Shown here: piece by piece, positions 43,347 to 50,959 of the stretch
How the letters are laid out: every line of letters starts with the position of its first letter
Position numbering within the stretch: the first letter of the stretch is position 1
Origin: JAICJR01 sp963848495
GTDB taxonomy: Bacteria; Actinomycetota; Thermoleophilia; Solirubrobacterales; Thermoleophilaceae
Direction of reading: 5' to 3'
DNA length: 64,000 bases
NCBI GenBank assembly: GCA_963848495.1
Contig: CAWKDV010000002.1
Span: 62,001-126,000 of the forward strand
Position numbers and translations under genes: made by a program
The notes under the pieces: generated by a model
Seen by the model: only the letters and a program-made list of their open reading frames with translations
What the model was told of the DNA's origin: nothing
The model's database searches: none

Positions 43347-45500
43347 ATGGCAGTGAGAGGCGATCTCGAGGCCGGCTCGGTAATTGCGGGTTACCGCATC
43401 GACGAGCTGATCAGTCGTGGCGGCATGGGGGTCGTGTACCGCGTGACCAACGTCGCCCTCAACCGGATCTACGCCCTGAAGGTGCTGGCGCCCGAGCTTG
43501 CGGAGGATCCATCGTTCCGCGAGCGCTTCAGGCGCGAGATGCGGATCGCGGCGTCGCTGCACCACCCGAACGTCGTCGGCATCCACTACGCCGGCGATCA
43601 CGAGGGCCTCCTGTTCTTCGTGATGGACTACATCATTGGCACGGACCTGCGCGAGCTGCTCATAAAGACGGGCGCGGTCGAGCCCCACCGAGCGGTGGAC
43701 CTGCTGCATCAGTGCGCCGGCGCTCTCGACGCCGCACACCGCAGCGGCCTCGTGCACCGTGACGTGAAGCCCGCCAACATCATGATCACGGTCAAGGAGG
43801 GCGAGGAGCACGCTTACCTCACCGACTTCGGCCTGGCCAAGCGGTCCGAGACGGCCGCGGCGCTCACCGCCAAGGGCCTCGTGGTCGGCACGGTCGACTA
43901 CATGGCGCCGGAGCAGATCACGGGCGCCCACGTGGACGCGCGCACGGACATCTACGCGCTGGGCTGCGTCTTCTACCAAATGCTCACCGGCCGGGTGCCC
44001 TACGAGCGGGAGAACTCGCTGGCCACGCTGTTCGCGCACGTTCACGACCCCGCGCCCCGGCTCGAGGGCTCGATCACCGAGACCTATCCGACCTTCGCGC
44101 CTGTGATCGAGAAGTCGATGGCCAAGGAGCCGGCCGAGCGCTACCTGTCCGCGGGCGACTTCGCGCGCGACGCCTCCGCCGTGCTCGAGGGCATGCGCTA
44201 CACCGGCTCGCCCACGATCGTGGCCACCGGCGACGCCATGCTTGCCGACATCGACATGGCCGCGGCCGACGGCATCTCGAGCCCCGCGGACCTGGCGGCG
44301 CTGTCGGAGACGCGCCTCGAGGACCCGCCTGAGCCCACCGGCCCCCCGCCCGGCGACATGACGCGCGTGTCCACGCCGCCGCCGCAGAGCACCGAGCCGA
44401 GCTCGCCGGTGGTGCCGCCGCCGGCGGTCACGGCCGCCAGCACGCCGCCTCCGGCACAGCCGCCCGAGCCCACGCCGCCGGCCGCGACGCCGCCGCCCCC
44501 GGTCTACGAGCCGCCTGCCACCACCCCGCCGGTCTACGAGCCGCCGGCCACCACCCCGCCGGTGGCGGGGCCCCCGGCCACCACTCCGCCGGTCTTCGAG
44601 CCGCCGGCCAGCCCGCCGCCCGCCGGCCCGCCCGTGGCCAGGGCAGGAAGCGGCGGCTCCGGCGGGTCGCGCAAGCTCCTGCTGCCCGTGCTGATCGTGC
44701 TGGGCGTGGTCGGCGCGATCATCGCGGTGGTCGTGTCGAGTAGCGGCGGTGGCGGCTCGAAGAAGAACACGAACGCGAACACGACCCCCGCCAAGCCGGC
44801 CGGCGTGCCCTTCAAGACCGCCGCCGACCCGGTGCCCGTGAACCGCGTGAAGGGCAGCGGCACCGCTCAGATCGCGCTGAACGGCGACGTGGCCACGGTC
44901 AGCATCGACACCAACGGACTCCTCAACGGCTCGCCGCACGCGATGCACATCCACGCCGGCGGCAAGGGTCTCTGCCCGCCGGCGTCGTCGGCCGGCATCC
45001 ACAACGGACGCCTGTCGATCAGCACCGGCGACGGCATCAGGTACTACGGGCCGCCGCAGGTGGCGCTTACCACGAGCGGCGACACGAGCCGCAAGAGCAT
45101 CGTCGACTTCGCGCGCTTCCCGACCGTGGGCGACATCCGCTACAGGCGCACGATCACGCTACCGCCCGGCATCGCCGGCGCGATCCGCGCGGGCAATGCC
45201 GTCTTCATCGTGCACGGCATCGATTACAACGGCAACGGCATCTACGACAACGTCCTGGACCGCAGCGACCTGAAGCGCAGCCTGCCGGGCGAGTCCACGG
45301 CGCCCGCGCTGTGCGGCACGTTCAAGGCCACGAAGACGGCGTCGATCGGCAACACCACCACCTACGCGATGGCGCTCACGCCGATGAGCGCCAAGGACGC
45401 GGCTGCGGCGGCGGCGGCGGCGGGCTACCAGACGGACCAGTCCGGGTTCGTCTGCCACCTGCCGCTGGACGACTCGGCGGACCCGCGCAGCCTGGCGTAG
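43347..45500 (+). CDS. transmembrane Ser/Thr kinase with CHRD-like extracellular domain
   Basis: The 717-residue protein has kinase domain ~15-280: GGMGVVYR, ALKVL with Lys45, HRDVKPAN (137), DFGLAK (160). A long Pro-rich linker (~330-430) holds PPATTPP-type repeats, then one helix (~441-463) crosses the membrane. The outer ~250 residues start GTAQIALNGDVATVSIDT and contain SPHAMHIHAGGKGLCPP and VHGIDYNGNGIYDN, a pattern like CHRD/Cu-Zn-SOD-like beta domains with a HxHxG motif. It could sense a metal or a small ligand outside the cell. It is convergent with the cupredoxin lipoprotein gene 3 nt away. I know of no described kinase with this ectodomain. Confidence 0.88.
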   Translation: MAVRGDLEAGSVIAGYRIDELISRGGMGVVYRVTNVALNRIYALKVLAPELAEDPSFRERFRREMRIAASLHHPNVVGIHYAGDHEGLLFFVMDYIIGTDLRELLIKTGAVEPHRAVDLLHQCAGALDAAHRSGLVHRDVKPANIMITVKEGEEHAYLTDFGLAKRSETAAALTAKGLVVGTVDYMAPEQITGAHVDARTDIYALGCVFYQMLTGRVPYERENSLATLFAHVHDPAPRLEGSITETYPTFAPVIEKSMAKEPAERYLSAGDFARDASAVLEGMRYTGSPTIVATGDAMLADIDMAAADGISSPADLAALSETRLEDPPEPTGPPPGDMTRVSTPPPQSTEPSSPVVPPPAVTAASTPPPAQPPEPTPPAATPPPPVYEPPATTPPVYEPPATTPPVAGPPATTPPVFEPPASPPPAGPPVARAGSGGSGGSRKLLLPVLIVLGVVGAIIAVVVSSSGGGGSKKNTNANTTPAKPAGVPFKTAADPVPVNRVKGSGTAQIALNGDVATVSIDTNGLLNGSPHAMHIHAGGKGLCPPASSAGIHNGRLSISTGDGIRYYGPPQVALTTSGDTSRKSIVDFARFPTVGDIRYRRTITLPPGIAGAIRAGNAVFIVHGIDYNGNGIYDNVLDRSDLKRSLPGESTAPALCGTFKATKTASIGNTTTYAMALTPMSAKDAAAAAAAAGYQTDQSGFVCHLPLDDSADPRSLA
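44502..44612 (+). repeat. Pro-rich tandem repeat within kinase linker
   Basis: DNA and protein repeat in short units coding (V/F)(Y/F)EPPATTPP or its variant VAGPPATTPP, about four copies. It forms the cytoplasmic linker between kinase domain and membrane helix and may vary in copy number. Confidence 0.75.
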
Positions 45501-45503
45501 CGG

Positions 45504-45890
45504 CTACTTCGACACCACGATCGTCCCCTTCATCCAGGGGTGGATCGAGCAGAAGTAGTGGGTGGTGCCGGCCTGGGTCAGCCTGATCGAGTAGCTCTCG
45601 CCGTTCCTGAGGCGCGGCGGGGAGGAGGCGAACTTGGGGCCGTTCACGTAGATGACGTTGTGCGGCAGGTTGTCCTCGTTGGTCCACTGCACGGTCTGGC
45701 CGACCCGCGCGCGGACGCTGCTCGGCGTGAAGGCGAGGGTCTTCATGATCACCGAGATGGTGCCGGTGGCCGGAGGCGCGAGGCTCCCGGCGTGCGTCAC
45801 CGTGTGAGGGGTCGAGCTCCCGCCGGAGCCCGAGCCACAGCCTGCGAGCGCCACCCCGAGAGCCAGGCCTAGGATCGCCAGCCGTTTCAG
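45504..45890 (-). CDS. cupredoxin-domain lipoprotein, probable CTG start
   Basis: The 128-residue protein begins with a short signal and lipobox (ILGLALGVALAGCGSG). The mature part is a plastocyanin-like cupredoxin with all type-1 copper ligands in place: His in DNLPHNVIY, then Cys, His and Met in HYFCSIHPWMKGT. No ATG, GTG or TTG lies near the signal start; CTG 45890 sits exactly on the upstream kinase stop (CTGA), matching the overlap style seen elsewhere here, so it is the likely start. Its role is electron transfer or copper binding on the outer membrane face. The kinase upstream and the CHRD-like kinase alongside suggest a redox or copper-linked context. Confidence 0.82.
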   Translation of the reverse strand: MKRLAILGLALGVALAGCGSGSGGSSTPHTVTHAGSLAPPATGTISVIMKTLAFTPSSVRARVGQTVQWTNEDNLPHNVIYVNGPKFASSPPRLRNGESYSIRLTQAGTTHYFCSIHPWMKGTIVVSK

Positions 45891-46759
45891 CTGAGCCCGT
45901 CCTCGATTGGAATCCCTGCAGCCTGCGCCAGCGCGCGCGCGTACTCGACGCTGCTGGCCGGGCGCTCGGCCGGCTCCTTGCGGAGCGCGGCCTTGATCGT
46001 GTCGCGGAAGGCCTGCGGGACGTCGGCGCGATCGGGGCAGGGCTCGCGTGGCTCCTCCTGCAGGTGCGCCCACAGCGCACGCATGCCCTCGTGGTCCGCG
46101 AACGGCGGCCTGCCGTCCACGCACTCGAAGGTCACGCAGCCGAGCGAGTAGACGTCGGTGGCGCCCGTCACGGTCTCGCCGCGGATCTGCTCCGGAGACA
46201 TGTAGTCCATCGATCCGAGCGCCTGTCCCGGCCGCGTGAGTGCGACGGTGGCCTGGTGGTCCTTGGCCAGGCCGAAGTCCGTGATGTACGCCCTGCCGTC
46301 GTCACCGATCAGGATGTTGCCGGGTTTGATGTCGCGGTGCACCATTCCCGCCGCCCACAGCGCCTGCAGCCCGTCGGCCACGTGGACGCAGATCCGCACT
46401 ACGGTGGCCACGTCGAGCGGCCCGTCCCGCTCCAGTCTCTGCTCGAGGCTCATGCCCTCGATGAAGTGCGTGGCCAGATAGGGCTGGCCGTCGTGCTCGC
46501 CGGTGTCCCGCAGCGACACCACGTGCGGGTTGCGGACGGTCTGCGCGATGCGCGCCTCGCGTTCGAAGCGGCTCCTGAAGTTGACATCGCGGGCCAAATC
46601 GTCCTTGACGAGCTTCAGCGCGACGGGCGTGCCGTCCTCGGCGGTGGCGCGGTAGACCTTGCCCATGCCGCCGATGCCGACCAGATAGTCGATGCGGTAC
46701 TCCCCGAAGCGGCTTCCGACGCGGTCGTCGGCTGCAAGGCGATTGGGCTCATGGCTCAT
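45887..46759 (-). CDS. soluble Ser/Thr protein kinase
   Basis: A 290-residue Hanks kinase: GIGGMGKVYRA, VALKLV with Lys49, MVHRDIKPGN, ITDFGLAKD and MSPEQIRG, all standard. There is no membrane helix after the domain, so it is cytoplasmic. It ends on the CTG of the cupredoxin lipoprotein gene (4-nt CTGA overlap), so a kinase is co-expressed with an exported copper protein. The phosphoglucomutase gene lies 28 nt upstream on the same strand, so pgm, kinase and cupredoxin may form one transcript. Confidence 0.92.
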   Translation of the reverse strand: MSHEPNRLAADDRVGSRFGEYRIDYLVGIGGMGKVYRATAEDGTPVALKLVKDDLARDVNFRSRFEREARIAQTVRNPHVVSLRDTGEHDGQPYLATHFIEGMSLEQRLERDGPLDVATVVRICVHVADGLQALWAAGMVHRDIKPGNILIGDDGRAYITDFGLAKDHQATVALTRPGQALGSMDYMSPEQIRGETVTGATDVYSLGCVTFECVDGRPPFADHEGMRALWAHLQEEPREPCPDRADVPQAFRDTIKAALRKEPAERPASSVEYARALAQAAGIPIEDGLS

Positions 46760-46787
46760 AGACGCTGGATGGCCAGCATAGAGCCCG

Positions 46788-48380
46788 TCACGAGGTGAGC
46801 ACGCGGTTCAGCAGCTCGCGGGCCTGGTCGAGGATCTGGCCCAGGTGCGCTTCGCCGGAGAAGCTCTCGGCGTAGAGCTTGTAGACGTCCTCGGTGCCTG
46901 ACGGGCGCGCTGCGAACCAGCCGCTGGCGGTCACGACCTTGAGGCCGCCGAGCGGTGCGCCGGAGGGCGCCGCCGTGAGCACCTGCTCGATCGGCTCGCC
47001 GGCGAGCTCGGTGGCTTTCACGTTTTCGGGCGAGAGCCCGCCCAGCGCGCGCTTCTGCTCCGGGGTCGCGGGGGTGTCGATGCGGCGGTACAGCGGGGTG
47101 CCGAAGCGGCCGGTGAGGTCGGCGTACAGCTCGCCCGGGTCCTTGCCCGTGTGCGCGGTCATCTCGGCGGCGAGCAGGCACATGATCAGCCCGTCCTTGT
47201 CGGTGGACCAGGGGCTGCCGTCGAGGCAGAGGAAGCTCGCGCCGGCGCTCTCCTCGCCGCCGAAGGCCAGGCTGCCGTCGAGCAGCCCGGAGACGAACCA
47301 CTTGAAGCCCACCGGCACCTCCTCGAGCCGCCGCCCGAGGCCGTCGGCCACGCGGTCGATGATGCTGCTCGAGACCATCGTCTTGCCCACGCCCGAGTCG
47401 GCTCTCCAGTCGCGCCGCGAGCCGCCGAACAGGTACGAGATCGCCGCCGCCAGGTAGTGGTTCGGGTTCAGCAGGCCGGCGCTGCGGGTCACGATCCCGT
47501 GGCGGTCGGCGTCGGGGTCGTTGGCGAAGGCGACGTCGAAGCGGTCCTTGAGCGAGATCAGGCCCGCCATTGCGTCGGGCGACGAGGAGTCCATGCGGAT
47601 CTTGCCGTCGTGGTCGAGCGGCATGAAGGAGAAGGTCGGGTCGACCCTGTCGTTCACGACCTCGAGATCGAGCCGGTACCTGGTGGCGATCGCATCCCAG
47701 TAGGCCACGCTGGCGCCGCCCAGCGGGTCGACGCCCAGCCGCAGCCCGGCGCCCTCCAGCGCATCGAGCCGGACGACCTGCGGCAGGTCGTCCACATATG
47801 ACTTGCGGAAGTCGTAGCCGCGGGCGCGCTCAGCGGCCTGCTCGTAGCTCTCCCGCTTCACGCCGCGCAGCCCCTCGCGCAGCAGCTCGTTGGCGGTGTC
47901 CTGGATCTGGCGCGTGACGTCCGTGTCCGCCGGCCCGCCGTGCGGCGGGTTGTACTTGAACCCGCCGTCCTCCGGCGGGTTGTGGGACGGCGTGATCACG
48001 ATGCCGTCCGCAGGCGTCTTCGAGCGGCCGTTGTGCTTGAGGATCGCGTGCGAGATGGACGGGGTTGGCGTGTAGCCGCCATCGGAGTCGACGGCCACGT
48101 CGATCCCGTGGGCCACCAGCACCTCGACGGCCGTGCGGAAGGCGGGCTCCGACAGCGCGTGCGTGTCGCGTCCGATGAACAGCGGCCCGTCGATGCCCTC
48201 CGCCGAGCGGTAGCGGGCGATCGCCTCGCTGATGGCGAGGATGTGGTCCTCCGTGAAGGTGCCGAGCAGCGAGCTGCCGCGGTGGCCCGAGGTGCCGAAG
48301 GAGACGGCCTGCGCGGGATCGGAGGGGTCCGGATGCTCGTCGTAGTAGGCGCCGATGAGACGATCGACATCGATCAGCAT
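46788..48380 (-). CDS. pgm: alpha-D-phosphoglucomutase
   Basis: The 530-residue enzyme interconverts glucose-1-phosphate and glucose-6-phosphate in the cytoplasm. Motifs: VSFGTSGHRGSS, LFIGRDTHALS, the phosphoserine loop TPSHNPPEDGGFKYNPP with Ser132, metal loop NDPDADRHGI, sugar loop FGGEESAG and phosphate-binding ASGWFAARPSGTEDVYK. Length matches bacterial Pgm. It supplies or drains glucose-1-P for the nearby synthases (via UDP-glucose) and glucan hydrolases. Its start is ATG 48380. Confidence 0.96.
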   Translation of the reverse strand: MLIDVDRLIGAYYDEHPDPSDPAQAVSFGTSGHRGSSLLGTFTEDHILAISEAIARYRSAEGIDGPLFIGRDTHALSEPAFRTAVEVLVAHGIDVAVDSDGGYTPTPSISHAILKHNGRSKTPADGIVITPSHNPPEDGGFKYNPPHGGPADTDVTRQIQDTANELLREGLRGVKRESYEQAAERARGYDFRKSYVDDLPQVVRLDALEGAGLRLGVDPLGGASVAYWDAIATRYRLDLEVVNDRVDPTFSFMPLDHDGKIRMDSSSPDAMAGLISLKDRFDVAFANDPDADRHGIVTRSAGLLNPNHYLAAAISYLFGGSRRDWRADSGVGKTMVSSSIIDRVADGLGRRLEEVPVGFKWFVSGLLDGSLAFGGEESAGASFLCLDGSPWSTDKDGLIMCLLAAEMTAHTGKDPGELYADLTGRFGTPLYRRIDTPATPEQKRALGGLSPENVKATELAGEPIEQVLTAAPSGAPLGGLKVVTASGWFAARPSGTEDVYKLYAESFSGEAHLGQILDQARELLNRVLTS

Positions 48381-48514
48381 TTCGGCGACAGCATGACAGC
48401 GCAGCCCATGCCCAGGTTTGGTGGATGGGTTTAGAGTGCGCTGGTGGCCGCTGTTCGGTTGGTGGTGGTCGGGGGGTATGCAGCCCGGGTCTTCGACGCC
48501 GCGGGATCGCCGCG

Positions 48515-48739
48515 GTGAACATGCTCACGCCGCGCCGGGTGTTGATCATGGCCACGGTCGTACTGGCGACCGCCGCCGCCGCGTTCACCTCGGGCTTGGC
48601 CATCGGCCGCGTGACGAGGACCTCCTCGTCGAACCCGGCGGCGGGCGCCGCCGTGGTCCCGCTCGACCTAGGTGCGGCGGTTCAGACCGTACCCGCGCTC
48701 GGGCCCGCGCCCGGCCTGCCGCCGCGGGGCTCGGGCTAG
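48515..48739 (+). CDS. small single-pass membrane protein preceding kinase (paralogue A)
   Basis: This 74-residue protein has one hydrophobic helix (RRVLIMATVVLATAAAAF), then SGLAIGRVTRTSSS and a Pro/Ala-rich tail with VQTVPALGPAPG. The helix-GR-SSS-VQxxPALG pattern recurs in the protein at 52887-53255, also next to a kinase gene. GTG 48515 or ATG 48521 can start it. It ends 12 nt before the kinase. Function is unknown; a membrane partner of the kinase is possible. Confidence 0.65.
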   Translation: MNMLTPRRVLIMATVVLATAAAAFTSGLAIGRVTRTSSSNPAAGAAVVPLDLGAAVQTVPALGPAPGLPPRGSG

Positions 48740-48751
48740 GTTCAGCCGGCG

Positions 48752-50728
48752 TTGCTCCCGACGGGCACGATCCTGGCCGGTTACCGGCTCGACTCCGTCC
48801 TTGGTCGCGGGGGGATGGGGGTGGTGTACGAGGCCACGCAGCTTGCGCTCGACAGGACGGTCGCGCTGAAGGTGCTCGCGCCCGATTTGAGCGATGACGC
48901 CGCCTTCCGCGAGCGCTTCCGGCGCGAGGGTCAGCTGCAGGCGGCGATCGACCACCCGCACATCGTCTCGGTCTACGAGGCGGGCGAGACCGAGCATGGG
49001 CTGTTCCTGGCGATGAGGCTGATTCGCGGGCCCACGCTCAAGGACCTGATCATCGGCCGCGAGCTGGACGCAGGGCGCAGCCTCCGGATACTCCGCCCGA
49101 TCTCGCAGGCGCTCGACACCGCGCATGGAGCCGGCCTGATCCACCGCGACCTGAAGCCGCAGAACGTCCTCGTGGCCAGCCGCGACCACGCCTACCTCGC
49201 GGACTTCGGCCTGACCAAGGCGGTCGACGACACCGGCATCACCCGCACCGGCCAGTTCGTCGGCACGGTGGACTACATCTCGCCCGAGCAGATACGGGGC
49301 GAGCAGGCGAGTGCGAGGAGCGACGTCTACTCGCTGGCGGCGGTGATGTACGAGTGCCTCACGGGGTCCGTGCCCTACCCGCGCCCGGCCGCCGTCGCCG
49401 TGCTCTACGCCCACATGTCCGATGTCCAGCCGAAGGTGACCGACCGTCGGCCGGAGCTGCCGCGGGAGCTCGACGCGGTGGTGGCGCGCGCGATGGCCAA
49501 GAACCCCGCCGAGCGCTTCGGGTCGGCGGGCGAGCTGCTCGACGCGGCCGAGCACGCGTTCAGGGGCCAGGCTCGGGCGGCGCAGCGGCCGCCCGGGCCG
49601 CTCACGCGGCCGGAGGAGACCGGGATCCGCGCCGCCGAGGCCGATGTCGAGACGCGCCAAGCGGAGAGCCCGGCGGCCACGGTCGCCTCGCCCACGCGCT
49701 CGAGCTCGCCGGTGGTGGCCGAGACCGCCGAGGCGCCGTTCCAGGAGAGCCTTCCCTCCTTCCGGCCGCCACCGTCTCCGGAGCGCAGCCACAGGCGGTT
49801 CGACTGGCTCGTGCTCGGGGGGATCGTCACGGTCGTGCTCGCGATCGGCGTGGCCGGCTTCCTCGCGGGCAGGTCGGGCTCGCACGAGTCGTCCACAAAG
49901 GGGGAGAGCGTGGCCGCGGCGGGCCCGCTCGAGCTGAGCTTCCCCAAGGCGGCCTGGCGTTCGGGCGCGCCCGAGCGGATCCCCGGCCTCGACCTGCACG
50001 ACGAGCTCGTGCTCGTGCCGGCCGCGCGCACAGGCGGGGAGGCGCTCGTCACCGGCCTGGTCGCGGCGGCCGGCCCGCGGCTGTTGCCCGCGGCGTTCAT
50101 CGGGCGACTCCCCACCGCGCCCTCGAAGGGGGAGCCCGTCCGGCTCGGCCGCCTGGAGGCCTACCGCTACACGGCCCTCACCCCGCGCGGGCTGAGCGGC
50201 TTCGTGACGATCTACGCCGTCCCCACCTCCGCCGGCGTGGCCACGCTGGCGTGCGTCTTCGGGGACCGCACGCCCGCGGCCTTCCGTGCCCGCTGCGACA
50301 GCGTGGCGGCCTCACTCCAGCTTGGCTCGGCCGCCGCCTACCCGCTTGGGCCCAGCCCGGCCTACGCCGCAGCGCTTCGCGCCGCCCTGACGGGCGTGAA
50401 CGACGCTCGGCTGTCAGCGCGCTCCGCGCTCGGCTCGGCGCGCAGCGCGGGCGGTAGGGCGGAGGCCGCGTCGCAGCTCTCGGCCGCCTACGCGGACTCC
50501 GCGGACCGCCTCGCGGCGAGCCGCCTGAGTCCAGCGGACGCGGCGGCAGGTGCGGCGCTCGTGCGGGCGCTGCGCGCCTCCGGCCGCGACTATGCGGCGG
50601 CGGCCGGCGCCGCGAGCAGCGGGAACGGCGCCGCCTACGCTCGCGCTGGTCAGAACGTGCAGCGGGACGAGCAGGCGCTCCGGCGCGCCGTGAGCGGCCT
50701 TGGTCAACTCGGTTACGCCGCCGGATAA
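48752..50728 (+). CDS. transmembrane Ser/Thr kinase with alpha-helical ectodomain (paralogue A)
   Basis: The 658-residue protein has kinase domain ~8-270: GRGGMGVVYEA, VALKVL with Lys40, IHRDLKPQN (131), ADFGLTK (151). A linker follows, then one helix at ~351-371 (WLVLGGIVTVVLAIGVAGFLA) and a ~285-residue outer part. The outer part has a beta-type segment (PLELSFPKAAWRSGAPERIPG) and an Ala-rich helical tail (LGPSPAYAAALRAALTGVNDA). The kinase at 50959 has the same layout. TTG 48752 is the start codon. The preceding small membrane protein gene is probably in the same transcript. Confidence 0.9.
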   Translation: MLPTGTILAGYRLDSVLGRGGMGVVYEATQLALDRTVALKVLAPDLSDDAAFRERFRREGQLQAAIDHPHIVSVYEAGETEHGLFLAMRLIRGPTLKDLIIGRELDAGRSLRILRPISQALDTAHGAGLIHRDLKPQNVLVASRDHAYLADFGLTKAVDDTGITRTGQFVGTVDYISPEQIRGEQASARSDVYSLAAVMYECLTGSVPYPRPAAVAVLYAHMSDVQPKVTDRRPELPRELDAVVARAMAKNPAERFGSAGELLDAAEHAFRGQARAAQRPPGPLTRPEETGIRAAEADVETRQAESPAATVASPTRSSSPVVAETAEAPFQESLPSFRPPPSPERSHRRFDWLVLGGIVTVVLAIGVAGFLAGRSGSHESSTKGESVAAAGPLELSFPKAAWRSGAPERIPGLDLHDELVLVPAARTGGEALVTGLVAAAGPRLLPAAFIGRLPTAPSKGEPVRLGRLEAYRYTALTPRGLSGFVTIYAVPTSAGVATLACVFGDRTPAAFRARCDSVAASLQLGSAAAYPLGPSPAYAAALRAALTGVNDARLSARSALGSARSAGGRAEAASQLSAAYADSADRLAASRLSPADAAAGAALVRALRASGRDYAAAAGAASSGNGAAYARAGQNVQRDEQALRRAVSGLGQLGYAAG

Positions 50729-50866
50729 CGGCCGTACACCGCGCGACTGCTGAAGCTGTACTGATCGCTCAAATTGATGCTGGACAAGCGCGACAAAGTC
50801 GGATTACGCTAGCCCGAAAGCCGCTATGACCCTCCGCGGATGGGAGGCGCAGCAGAGATAGGCAGC

Positions 50867-50959
50867 ATGGACGCGGCCGGCCCAGGACTCGCATCCATGA
50901 AGCCAGATAGGCACCCCGCACCAGCCAGCGCACGCTCCTGCCCTACGAGGGTCGGCTGA
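50867..50959 (+). other. possible 30-codon upstream ORF coupled to kinase start
   Basis: ATG 50867 opens a 30-codon frame whose TGA (50957-50959) overlaps the kinase ATG at 50959 as TGATG. Translation of it could control kinase initiation. The peptide is Pro/Ala/Arg-rich with no signal or domain, so it may be just an open frame in GC-rich DNA. Confidence 0.3.

Noticed and set aside
45504..46124. Longer cupredoxin protein starting far upstream
   Set aside because: The upstream part lies inside the kinase gene in another frame, is Arg/Ala-rich, and would bury the lipoprotein signal.
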